This document shows, one piece after another, positions 1-6,976 of a DNA stretch of 13,905 nt. The position numbers and the translations under genes were made by a program. Source of the DNA: CAYVUM01 sp964454795 (GTDB lineage: Bacteria > Pseudomonadota > Alphaproteobacteria > Rhodospirillales > Defluviicoccaceae); contig CAYVUM010000089.1 in the NCBI GenBank assembly GCA_964454795.1, positions 1-13,905 of the forward strand, read 5' to 3'. Position 1 is the first letter of the stretch. Each line of letters opens with the position of its first letter. The notes under the pieces were generated by a model. It made no database searches, was not told the DNA's origin, and saw nothing but the letters and a program-made list of their open reading frames with translations.

Positions 1-1
1 T

Positions 2-1591
2 TACGTCGGCAGCAAGACGGGCCGCGACGGCATTCACGGCGCGACGATGGCCTCGGCGGAATTTGCCGACGACACCGAGGAGAAACGCCCGACCGTTCAG
101 GTGGGCGATCCGTTTACGGAAAAGCTGCTGATCGAGGCGTGCCTGGAGCTCATGGCCGGCGATGCGATCATCGCCAACCAGGACATGGGCGCGGCCGGGC
201 TGACCTCCTCATCGTTCGAGATGGCCTCCAAGGGCGGCCTCGGCCTGGAGCTGGACCTGGACACGGTGCCGGTCCGCGAGACCGGGATGAGCGCCTACGA
301 GATCATGCTCTCGGAAAGTCAGGAGCGGATGCTGATGGTCCTGCGCCCGGGGCACGAGGACGCGGCGCGCGCCGTGTTCGCGAAATGGGAGCTCGACTTC
401 GCGGTGATCGGCCGGACCACCGACACCGGCCGCATGCAGCTCCGCCATCGCGGCGAGCTGGTCTGCGATCTGCCGATCGATCCGCTCGCCCGGGCGGCAC
501 CAAGCTACGACCGGCCATGGATCGAGACGCCGCGCTCGGCGGTCGTCGCCGCCGGCGATGTGCCGGCCGTGCCGCCGCTGGAGGCGCTGGCGCGCCTGCT
601 CGGCGGCCCCGACCTCGGCTCGAAGCGATGGATCTGGGAGCAGTACGACCACATGGTGATGGCTGACACGGTCGCCGGTCCGGGCTTCGGCGCCGCGGTG
701 GTCCGGGTTCATGGCACCGGGAAAGGCCTGGCGCTCGCCACTGACTGCACGCCCCGCTACTGCTTCGCGGATCCGATCGTCGGCGGCCGCCAAGCGGTCG
801 TCGAATGCTGGCGCAATCTCATCGCCACCGGGGCGCGGCCACTGGCGATCACCGACTGCCTGAACTTCGGTAATCCCGAGAAACCGGCGGTCATGGGCCA
901 GATCGCGGGCTGCGTCACCGGCATGGCCGAAGCCTGCCGGGCGCTCGATTTCCCGGTCGTCTCCGGCAACGTGTCGCTCTACAACGAGACCAGCGGCGTG
1001 GCGATCCCACCGACGCCCACGGTCGGCGGAGTCGGGCTGATTGCCGACCTTGCCCGGCGGGTCTCCCCGGCGCTGCCGGGCCCCGGCCTGGTGCTGATCG
1101 AGCTCGGCGGGCCGGAAGGCGGAGCCGGCTGGCTCGGCCGTTCGCTCTACCTCCGCGACTTGGCCGGCGAGGACAAAGGGGCGCCACCGCCGGTGGATCT
1201 GGCCGCCGAACGGCGGGCCGGTCATCTGGTGCAGGCGCTCATCGCCGCCGGACAGATCGCTGCGTGCCAGGACGTTTCAGACGGTGGCGTGCTCGTCGCG
1301 CTGGCCGAGATGGCGATCGCCGGCGGCCACGGGATTGCTTTGCATCCCGGGGTGATCGGTGATCGCCCGGCCCATGCCCGGCTGTTCGGGGAGGATCAGG
1401 GCCGCTACGTCGTTGCCGTCCGGCCGGCCTCGGCCGGCAGCGTTGAGGCGGCCGCCGACGCCGCCGGTGTGCCGGCTGAGCGGCTGGGGCTGAGCGGTGG
1501 CGACCGGTTGACGCTTCCGGACGGGCAGGCCATATCCCTTTCGGATCTGGCTGCCATTCACGAGGCTTGGCTCCCGGACTACATGGCCTGA
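2..1591 (+). CDS. purL: Phosphoribosylformylglycinamidine synthase subunit PurL, 5'-truncated
   Basis: PurL catalyses the ATP-dependent conversion of FGAR to FGAM in cytoplasmic purine synthesis. It takes ammonia from the PurQ glutaminase, with PurS as the third subunit. The open frame runs in from the left edge: codons from base 2 read YVGSKTGRDGIHGATMAS, a PurL signature, so the ATG at 47 is internal. The 529 visible residues match the C-terminal part of the roughly 740-residue small-type PurL. Recognisable blocks are MGAAGLTSSSFEMASKGG and YEIMLSESQERML in the first AIRS-type half, and LATDCTPRYCFADP, DCLNFGNPEKP, SGNVSLYNET, QDVSDGGVLVALAEMA and FGEDQGRYVV in the second. The stop is TGA at 1589. 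There is no sign of damage. The missing N-terminus lies outside the window, and purQ/purS would be expected upstream. Confidence 0.97.
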   Translation, partial: YVGSKTGRDGIHGATMASAEFADDTEEKRPTVQVGDPFTEKLLIEACLELMAGDAIIANQDMGAAGLTSSSFEMASKGGLGLELDLDTVPVRETGMSAYEIMLSESQERMLMVLRPGHEDAARAVFAKWELDFAVIGRTTDTGRMQLRHRGELVCDLPIDPLARAAPSYDRPWIETPRSAVVAAGDVPAVPPLEALARLLGGPDLGSKRWIWEQYDHMVMADTVAGPGFGAAVVRVHGTGKGLALATDCTPRYCFADPIVGGRQAVVECWRNLIATGARPLAITDCLNFGNPEKPAVMGQIAGCVTGMAEACRALDFPVVSGNVSLYNETSGVAIPPTPTVGGVGLIADLARRVSPALPGPGLVLIELGGPEGGAGWLGRSLYLRDLAGEDKGAPPPVDLAAERRAGHLVQALIAAGQIAACQDVSDGGVLVALAEMAIAGGHGIALHPGVIGDRPAHARLFGEDQGRYVVAVRPASAGSVEAAADAAGVPAERLGLSGGDRLTLPDGQAISLSDLAAIHEAWLPDYMA

Positions 1592-1661
1592 GATCAACAT
1601 TTGCTTTCAAGGTCTTGTTTGAAGGTCGCGGGGGTGCGGCGTGGAACTGAAAGGTGTCATC

Positions 1662-1901
1662 ATGGCCATGGATGCGGCTGAAATCGAGCGCCTGATTAAG
1701 GCAGCCCTGCCCGACGCAGAGGTGACGATCGAAGATCTCCGCGGCGACGGTGACCATTATGCGGCGTCGGTCGTCTCCAGCGCGTTCGCCGGCAAGACCC
1801 GCGTTCAGCAACACCAGATGGTCTACCAAGCCCTGCAGGGCCGGATGGGCGGCGAGCTGCATGCCCTGGCATTGCAGACGGCGGCACCTGAGACCGCCTG
1901 A
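1662..1901 (+). CDS. bolA: BolA family protein (BolA/IbaG type)
   Basis: This is a small cytoplasmic protein of 79 residues. BolA-family proteins bind monothiol glutaredoxins and share a [2Fe-2S] cluster, acting in Fe-S trafficking or iron sensing. The sequence has the family pattern: an N-terminal helix (AAEIERLIKAALPDAEV), GDGDHYAASVVSSAF, then an RVQQHQMVYQALQGRM helix and the HALAL end. I chose the ATG at 1662 because AAAGGTG lies about 5 nt upstream and the protein then begins at the family's usual point. An in-frame GTG at 1641 would add seven residues (MELKGVI). The gene lies 70 nt after purL and 59 nt before the CGFS glutaredoxin. That order is common in alphaproteobacteria and supports a BolA-Grx partnership. 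Family membership is firm; the exact role (BolA or IbaG subgroup) is inferred. Confidence 0.93.
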   Translation: MAMDAAEIERLIKAALPDAEVTIEDLRGDGDHYAASVVSSAFAGKTRVQQHQMVYQALQGRMGGELHALALQTAAPETA

Positions 1902-1960
1902 GCCCCGGCCCTTCAGCACAACAAATCGACTTCGACAGACCCAGGAAGGTTTGAGAGAGA

Positions 1961-2293
1961 ATGAGCGATAACGCCGTGTTCACCCGGATCCGCCGGGACC
2001 TGGAAGACAACGACGTCGTCCTGTACATGAAGGGCACGCCGATGTTTCCGCAGTGCGGCTTCTCCGCGGCCGTTGTGCAGGTGTTGAGTCAACTCGGGGT
2101 CAAGTTCACCGGCATCGACGTCCTGACCGACCCGAGCCTCCGCGAGGGGGTCAAGCAGTTCAGCAGTTGGCCGACCATTCCTCAGCTCTACGTCAAGGGT
2201 GAGTTCGTCGGCGGCTGCGATATCGTCCGCGAGATGTACGAAGCCGGAGAGTTGCAGAAGCTGTTCGCCGATAAGGCCGTCGCGACCGCCTGA
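1961..2293 (+). CDS. grxD: Monothiol glutaredoxin, Grx4/GrxD type (CGFS)
   Basis: The 110-residue protein is a cytoplasmic monothiol glutaredoxin. This class uses glutathione to hold and transfer [2Fe-2S] clusters, often as a heterodimer with BolA, rather than acting as a general disulfide reductase. Visible motifs are KGTP (24-27), the active-site CGFS (32-35), WPTIPQLYV (70-78, containing the conserved TIP loop) and GGCDI (84-88), which together contact glutathione. The length is typical. The ATG follows a purine-rich GAGAGAGA stretch, with GGAAGG slightly further upstream. Its neighbour bolA encodes the expected partner. gshB, which makes the glutathione ligand, also lies in this window but on the opposite strand and is not co-transcribed. 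Confidence 0.97.
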   Translation: MSDNAVFTRIRRDLEDNDVVLYMKGTPMFPQCGFSAAVVQVLSQLGVKFTGIDVLTDPSLREGVKQFSSWPTIPQLYVKGEFVGGCDIVREMYEAGELQKLFADKAVATA

Positions 2294-2310
2294 AGGGCGG
2301 TTCCACGGCC

Positions 2311-3630
2311 ATGCGGACCGGCCAAGGGCCCCAGGCTCGGCGGGCCCAGACCCGGCGGAGGGGGTACGCAGCGAGTGCATACGCCGACCGGCTGTTTTCA
2401 CGCCTTGCCGGTTGGCTGGTCGGGCTTGGCATCGCCCTGACACTCGCGTCTGCCGCTGCTCAGGTCAGCGGCCAGGACCGGCCGATCCTGCTGTCCGCGA
2501 TCAACTCTGTTCTTGAGAACGAGCAGACCAACGCCGTCAGCCGCTGGTCTAACCCGGCGACGGGAAGCGTCGGAACAGTCACGGTCACCCGAACATTCTA
2601 CCAGAGCAATGGCACGCCCTGCCGCGCTTACCGCTGGACGCTGGAACAGCCGCGCGGAGAGGTGACGATCGGCGAGGGCGTGGGTTGCCGCAGCGGCGCC
2701 CGCCGGTGGGTGGAAGACTTGAGCGCTTCACGGGTCACCACGGCGCCGCGGGCCCCTGAGGCAGCAGCGCCACAACTGACCCGCGCCGAGATCCGTTCGG
2801 CGCAGCGGATGCTTGAGGCTCTCGGCTACGATCCCGGGCCGGCGGATGGAAGGATCGGCCCGCAAACCCGGAGTGCCGTCCGCCGCTTCCAGCAGGACCG
2901 CGGTCTGCCCGCCGACGGTGCGGTCTCCCCGCGGCTTCTCTCGGCGCTGGCCGCGGAGATGACCGGGCGCGGCACGACGACGGCGGCGCGGGGAGCATCC
3001 AGCGGCAGCGCAGCCGCCTGGAACCGCTCCGGCGTGATCCCGGCGGCGGCGCCCAAATCCCGGCCGCTGGAGCCAAGTGCGCTGTTCCGGCAGGTGGGCG
3101 ATTCCGTGTGGGTGCTGATCGCGGCGCGGAGCTCCCGTGACCTTCGCCGCCGGCGGGGCGGCGATGTCTCGCTCGGCTCCGCGGTGGCGGTCTCGTTCAG
3201 CCATCTGCTGACCAATTGCCACGTGATCGAGGGGCGGCCGACCGTCTACGCCCTGCAGGGCGAGGATCAGGTGCGGGCCCGGCTGGTTGCGGCCGACCCG
3301 CCGAGCGACCGCTGCGTCCTCGCCGTCGAGGGTCTGGCGTTGTCGCCGGTGCCGGGGATCCGGCGGTTCGACGATATCGACGTGGGCGAGCGGGTGTTCA
3401 CCATTGGCACGCCGAAGGGGCTTGAGCGGACCCTTGGCGAGGGGCTGGTCTCGGGCCTGCGGGACCGGGACGGCACCCGCTACGTCCAGACCACCGCGCC
3501 GATTTCCGAAGGCTCGTCCGGGGGCGGCCTGTTCGACCAGTACGGCAACCTGATCGGCATCACCACCGCCTACATCGGCGGCGGTCAGCAGCTCAACTTC
3601 GCCATCGCCGCCGAGGAATACTGGCGATAG
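2311..3630 (+). CDS. Exported trypsin-like serine protease with 17-kDa-antigen-like and peptidoglycan-binding modules
   Basis: The 439-residue protein is predicted to be an envelope protease. A basic N-terminus is followed by a hydrophobic segment (about 33-50, ending ASAAA), which looks like a signal peptide or anchor. Residues about 61-135 (WSNPATGSVGTVTV, CRAYRW, GVGCRSGARRW) resemble the C-terminal part of the Rickettsia 17-kDa surface-antigen family. Residues about 157-215 form a PG_binding_1 domain (AQRMLEALGYDPGPADG, IGPQTRSAVRRFQ). A low-complexity linker leads to a trypsin/HtrA-like domain (about 255-435). Its apparent triad is His304 in TNCHVIEG, Asp333 in SDRCVLAV and Ser403 in EGSSGGGL. 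No PDZ domain follows, unlike in DegP. It starts 17 nt after grxD, with AAGGGCGG upstream of the ATG. The first 25 or so residues are unusually long for a signal n-region, so the true start could be further downstream. Substrate unknown. Confidence 0.88.
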   Translation: MRTGQGPQARRAQTRRRGYAASAYADRLFSRLAGWLVGLGIALTLASAAAQVSGQDRPILLSAINSVLENEQTNAVSRWSNPATGSVGTVTVTRTFYQSNGTPCRAYRWTLEQPRGEVTIGEGVGCRSGARRWVEDLSASRVTTAPRAPEAAAPQLTRAEIRSAQRMLEALGYDPGPADGRIGPQTRSAVRRFQQDRGLPADGAVSPRLLSALAAEMTGRGTTTAARGASSGSAAAWNRSGVIPAAAPKSRPLEPSALFRQVGDSVWVLIAARSSRDLRRRRGGDVSLGSAVAVSFSHLLTNCHVIEGRPTVYALQGEDQVRARLVAADPPSDRCVLAVEGLALSPVPGIRRFDDIDVGERVFTIGTPKGLERTLGEGLVSGLRDRDGTRYVQTTAPISEGSSGGGLFDQYGNLIGITTAYIGGGQQLNFAIAAEEYWR

Positions 3631-3675
3631 GACCGGACGGTCGTCCCGCCACGTCCCGGCCTCGCCACTCCGTCG

Positions 3676-4761
3676 TCAGCGTTCCGGCAGGCTGAACACG
3701 TCAGCCAGGGCCACCCCGCCCTGGCGTTTGCGCGCCGGTGCCGGCGCATCGTAAACAACAAGAACGCCCGGCTCGCCGAGGCCGTCGAACCGGTCGATGC
3801 CCTCCGCCTTGTCGGCATCCCGGACCAGCGGCAGGTCAAAGACCCGGCGCAACTCCTTGTCGGCGCTCAGGGTCAGGCTGTCATCGCTGAGCCTTGCCGC
3901 CTTGCGCAGGCGCCAGACGGTCTGCAGGCCGGTCAGGTCCAGGGTCGGACCGGCGAGGATGAGCAGGTCGTCCCCCGCCCAGCACAGATCGCGGATGCCC
4001 ATCCCGCCGAGTTCGACGAAATGCTTGCGATACGGCCGACCGTCATCGCCGATCGGCCCGAGGGCGAGCGCGCCGTCGCCATCGGCTTCGGGCTCCACCT
4101 CCAGGATCAGTGCCGCGAGGCCGCGCAGCACTGGCCCGCGCAGGCCGAGAAAAACCCGGCCGTCGTGAACGGCAAGGCCCTCAATGTCAAAGCCGTTTTC
4201 CTTGCTGGCCAGCTGCAGCGTCGGGGCTTCGGGACGGTGAATGTGCAGGAACGGACCCAGGTGCGGATCGGTCAGCAGGGCTTCGGTGAGCGCGTTGCCG
4301 TGGGGCGTGAACGGGAGGCGGGCAATGTTCGCCGCCGGCTTATCGTTGGTGAGCGGAACCCGCGCCAGGAGGTAGCGGTTCGGCCGGCGCTTGACTTCGG
4401 CGAGTCGGCTGATGTCCTTGCCGCGGTTCTTGCCTTTGGGCTTCTTGCGCGTGCTGGTGTGGGAGCCGGCGATCCACAGCGCCCCGTCGGCGACGTCCAA
4501 GCCTTCGATGTCGATTTCGTCGACGTCGCCATCGTCATCGGCGGGCAAGCCGAGCGGCGCCGCCAGATCGAACAGTTCGGCTTTTGCGAACACACCCCGC
4601 GCCACCGGGTCCAAGCGGTGAACCCCGGTCAGTTCGTCGGAGGCGCACCACAGCCGGCCGTCGGCATCGAACGCCGCAGCCGACAGATCGTCGCGGGCGT
4701 CTACCTCGCCTTCGACGTGGAAATCGAGCCGGACCCGGCCGATCAGGAACGCATCATCCAT
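3676..4761 (-). CDS. DUF3616 domain-containing protein
   Basis: The 361-residue protein matches my recollection of the DUF3616 family, whose biochemical role is not established; I assign none. Family-like blocks are DDLSAAAFDADGRLWCASDE (24-43), DEIDIEGLDV (81-90) with WIAGSHTSTR (96-105), KENGFDIEGLAV (187-198), LGLRGPVLRG (205-214), LGGMGIRDL (251-259), ILAGPT (268-273) and LVVYDAP (334-340). Repeated beta-rich segments with 'D-x-EGL' motifs suggest a propeller-like fold (inference). An acidic stretch (74-84) and a Lys/Arg stretch (105-115) are notable. No signal peptide is visible, so it is probably cytoplasmic. I chose the ATG at 4761 because GGGAGG lies 5 nt upstream. The open frame extends to 4986, but that would overlap the aldolase gene. 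It lies 121 nt after the aldolase and converges on the protease gene with a 45-nt gap. Confidence 0.85.
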   Translation of the reverse strand: MDDAFLIGRVRLDFHVEGEVDARDDLSAAAFDADGRLWCASDELTGVHRLDPVARGVFAKAELFDLAAPLGLPADDDGDVDEIDIEGLDVADGALWIAGSHTSTRKKPKGKNRGKDISRLAEVKRRPNRYLLARVPLTNDKPAANIARLPFTPHGNALTEALLTDPHLGPFLHIHRPEAPTLQLASKENGFDIEGLAVHDGRVFLGLRGPVLRGLAALILEVEPEADGDGALALGPIGDDGRPYRKHFVELGGMGIRDLCWAGDDLLILAGPTLDLTGLQTVWRLRKAARLSDDSLTLSADKELRRVFDLPLVRDADKAEGIDRFDGLGEPGVLVVYDAPAPARKRQGGVALADVFSLPER

Positions 4762-4782
4762 CGCTGCCTCCCGCATCGCGGC

Positions 4783-4804
4783 GCCGGTTCCCGACAGAAC
4801 CGGC
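4783..4804 (-). repeat. Perfect 8-bp inverted repeat (hairpin) in the leader of the DUF3616 gene
   Basis: GCCGGTTC (4783-4790) and GAACCGGC (4797-4804) are exact reverse complements around a 6-nt spacer. On the minus strand the hairpin lies 21 nt before the chosen DUF3616 start and just upstream of its ribosome-binding site. No T-run follows, so it is not a canonical intrinsic terminator for the aldolase gene. It could still stabilise or attenuate the message. A TAATAT sequence on the minus strand (about 4816-4821) could be a -10 element, but no good -35 accompanies it. Confidence 0.45.
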
Positions 4805-4882
4805 CCGACCGGGAAGATATTACAGTTTCGTGACGGATCGCGACCGAAAAGCGACTGAGAATCGATACCAGGCAGGACCGCC

Positions 4883-5536
4883 CTACGCTTTGCCCCGCGG
4901 GCCGTAGCCTTTGAATGTCTCCACCACCCGGGCAATTTCGTCGTCCGGGAGGATCGCCGGTCCACCGAGGAGGAGGGCCAGGACATACTGCCGGGCGAGG
5001 GTCTCCACCTCCACGGCCAGCCACAGGGCCCGGTCCAGGGTCGGCCCGCAGGCGATCATCCCGTGATTGGCAAGCAGGCAGGCCAGGCGGCCTTCCAGCG
5101 CTTCGACGGCGTAGGCGGAGAGGATTTCGGTGCCGTAGGTCGCATAGGGGGCGCAGCGGATCGTCGGCCCGCCGGCGGCGGCGATCATGTAGTGGACGGC
5201 GGGGATATCCTGGCGGCGGATCGCCAGGGAGGTGGCGTAGATGGGATGGGCGTGGACGATGGCCTGGATGTCTTCCCGGGCGGCGAGGATGTCGCGGTGG
5301 AAGCGCCATTCGGACGACGGCGCCAGGTCTCCCTCGGCGTGCCCGTCCATGCCGACGAAAACGATGTCTGCGGGCTCGAGCCGATCGTATGGCACGCCCG
5401 AAGGGGTGATCAGCAGCCCGTCACCGTGGCGGACGGAGACGTTGCCGGAGGTACCCTGGTTGATCCCCGCTGCCTGCATCTGCCGACAGGTCGCAATGAT
5501 TTCAGCGGAAGCCAGGCTCGCCTCAGTGCTGCCCAT
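4883..5536 (-). CDS. Class II aldolase/adducin family protein (FucA/AraD-like)
   Basis: The 217-residue protein belongs to the zinc-dependent class II aldolase/adducin family, which includes L-fuculose-phosphate aldolase, ribulose-phosphate 4-epimerase and methylthioribulose-phosphate dehydratase. Visible residues are the phosphate-binding GTSGNVS (28-34), TPSGVPYD (44-51), SSE with the likely catalytic Glu76 (74-76), zinc ligands His95 and His97 in VHAHP, and His158 in ANHGM. Length is typical. The ATG at 5536 lies inside the end of gshB (14-nt overlap), implying translational coupling. The family is secure, but the substrate is not determinable here: no sugar kinase, isomerase or methionine-salvage gene is nearby. 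The link to gshB may be only operonic. Confidence 0.9.
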   Translation of the reverse strand: MGSTEASLASAEIIATCRQMQAAGINQGTSGNVSVRHGDGLLITPSGVPYDRLEPADIVFVGMDGHAEGDLAPSSEWRFHRDILAAREDIQAIVHAHPIYATSLAIRRQDIPAVHYMIAAAGGPTIRCAPYATYGTEILSAYAVEALEGRLACLLANHGMIACGPTLDRALWLAVEVETLARQYVLALLLGGPAILPDDEIARVVETFKGYGPRGKA

Positions 5537-6497
5537 ACGCCACCTCGCCCCGGCTCAATTCGAACCGCGCCTCAAAGGCATCCCACAGCTCAGCGGCCAA
5601 GTCGGTGCCGTCGAAGCGGCTGATCTCCTGGATGCCGGTGGGCGAGGTGACATTGATCTCGGTGAGGTAATCGCCGATCACGTCGATGCCGGCGAACACC
5701 AGGCCGCGGGCTTTCAGCTCCGGGCCGATGGTCTCGCAGATCTCCTCCTCACGCGGGGTCAGGGTCGTCCGCAGCGCCTTGCCGCCCACGTGCAGGTTGG
5801 CGCGGGCCTCACCCGCCGCCGGCACCCGGCTGATCGCCCCGGCAGCGCGGCCGTCAATCAGGATGATCCGCTTGTCGCCGGCCCGGATCTCCGGAAGGTA
5901 CTTCTGGACGACGATCGGCTCGCGGTAGAGCGAGGTGAACAGCTCGAGCAGGGCGTTCAGATTGTCGTCGTCCGGGTCGATGTGAAACACTCCGGCGCCG
6001 CCGTTGCCGAACAGCGGCTTGACGATGATGTCGCGATGCTGGGCGCGGAAGGCGATGATCTCGCCGCGGTCGGCGCTGATCAGGGTCGGCGGCATCAGCT
6101 CCGGGAAGTGGGTGACGAACAGCTTCTCCGGCGCATTGCGGACCTCAACCGGATCGTTGACCACCAGGGTGCGGGGGTGGACGTGCTGGAGGACGTGGGT
6201 GGCGGTGATGTAGGCCATGTCAAACGGCGGGTCCTGACGCATCAGCACCATGTCCACGTCGGCGAGGTTGAGGAGGTGCTCCTCGCCAAGCGCGAAGTGA
6301 TCGCCGCGCTGCCGCTGGACGGTCAGCGGCCGGGCTTTCGCTGTCACCCGCCCGCCCGACAGCGACAGGCACTGCGGCAGGTAATGCCAGAGCGAATGAC
6401 CGCGCCGCTGCGCCTCCAGGGCGAGGGCAAAGGTGGAGTCGGCGTCGATGTCGATGCCGGCGATGGGGTCCATCTGGATGGCGACTTCTAGGGCCAT
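5523..6497 (-). CDS. gshB: Glutathione synthetase
   Basis: GshB joins gamma-glutamylcysteine and glycine using ATP, the last step of glutathione synthesis, in the cytoplasm. The 324-residue length is typical. Visible features are QMDPIAGIDIDADSTFALALEA at the N-terminus, MRQDPPFDMAY (86-96), NAPEKL (121-126), the ATP-grasp VKPLFGNGGAGV (159-170), ANLHVGG (233-239) and GIDVIGDYLTEINVTSPTG (270-288) near the C-terminus with metal and substrate ligands. The ATG at 6497 is preceded by TGAGG about 8 nt upstream. The gene sits 101 nt after yraN, and a candidate promoter lies in that gap. It overlaps the downstream aldolase gene by 14 nt. No defects were seen. Confidence 0.96.
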   Translation of the reverse strand: MALEVAIQMDPIAGIDIDADSTFALALEAQRRGHSLWHYLPQCLSLSGGRVTAKARPLTVQRQRGDHFALGEEHLLNLADVDMVLMRQDPPFDMAYITATHVLQHVHPRTLVVNDPVEVRNAPEKLFVTHFPELMPPTLISADRGEIIAFRAQHRDIIVKPLFGNGGAGVFHIDPDDDNLNALLELFTSLYREPIVVQKYLPEIRAGDKRIILIDGRAAGAISRVPAAGEARANLHVGGKALRTTLTPREEEICETIGPELKARGLVFAGIDVIGDYLTEINVTSPTGIQEISRFDGTDLAAELWDAFEARFELSRGEVAYGQH

Positions 6498-6527
6498 ATG
6501 GAAGCCTCAGGTGACGACCGGGCCGCT

Positions 6528-6556
6528 ATTAACGGCGAGCACAGCGGTGGAATCAA
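6528..6556 (-). promoter_or_regulatory. Candidate sigma70-like promoter for gshB
   Basis: On the minus strand, TTGATT (6551-6556) is followed by a 17-nt spacer and GTTAAT (6528-6533). Each hexamer matches the TTGACA/TATAAT consensus at four of six positions with ideal spacing. It lies about 30 nt before the gshB ATG, in the only gap over 50 nt within rsmI-yraN-gshB. It would allow gshB and the aldolase gene to be expressed independently of rsmI. This is a by-eye match only. Confidence 0.4.
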
Positions 6557-6598
6557 GCGGCGCCCACAGCGCGGTGAACCGGCGCGCCGGCCCCGTCC

Positions 6599-6973
6599 CT
6601 AATTCTCCGGCCGCCAGGCGTCGCGCAGATGCTCCGGCCAGCGGCGCGGAGCCACCCGCATCAGGTCGAACCGCCGGCCGAGCGCGGCCAGCGCCGGGCG
6701 CGGCTGCAGATACCACTCGGCGGCCCGCTCGATCCGCCGCCGCTGGTTCCGGGTCAGCACCTCCCCGGCCGCGTCGAGCCCCTCACGGGCCTTCACCTCG
6801 ATGAACACCACCACCTCTCCGCGGCGGGCGACGATATCCAGCTCGCCGACGGGAGTCTTCACGTTGCTGGCAACGATCGTATAGCCACGGAGCCGCAGGG
6901 CCAGCCGGCACAGGGCTTCCGCCGACTGTCCGAAGCGGCGGGCCGACCGTCGGCGCTCGGTGGACAGCGGCAC
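6599..6973 (-). CDS. yraN: YraN/UPF0102 family protein
   Basis: The 124-residue protein belongs to UPF0102, a family with a restriction-endonuclease-like fold whose cellular role is unsettled. Visible features are a basic N-terminus, FGQSAEALCRLALRLRGY (14-31), the core GELDIVAR (43-50) and VFIEVKAR (56-63) supplying the Asp and Glu-x-Lys residues of the nuclease-like motif, and RFDLMRV (101-107). The start is a GTG at 6973, only 3 nt after the rsmI stop, so the two are almost certainly co-transcribed. The rsmI-yraN neighbourhood is widespread in proteobacteria. It ends with TAG at 6599. Confidence 0.93.
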   Translation of the reverse strand: MPLSTERRRSARRFGQSAEALCRLALRLRGYTIVASNVKTPVGELDIVARRGEVVVFIEVKAREGLDAAGEVLTRNQRRRIERAAEWYLQPRPALAALGRRFDLMRVAPRRWPEHLRDAWRPEN

Positions 6974-6976
6974 TGA

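Noticed and set aside
1601..1620. Small inverted repeat TTCAA/TTGAA between purL and bolA as a terminator or promoter
   Set aside because: A 5-bp AT stem is too weak for a terminator, and no -10 element lies at a suitable distance from TTGCTT.
5241..6491. Long plus-strand open frame antisense to gshB and the aldolase gene
   Set aside because: Both minus-strand genes have intact catalytic motifs. The plus-strand product resembles no family.
6579..6590. Perfect 12-bp palindrome CCGGCGCGCCGG downstream of yraN
   Set aside because: Short GC-only palindromes are expected by chance at this base composition, and no T-run follows on either strand, so I do not call a terminator.
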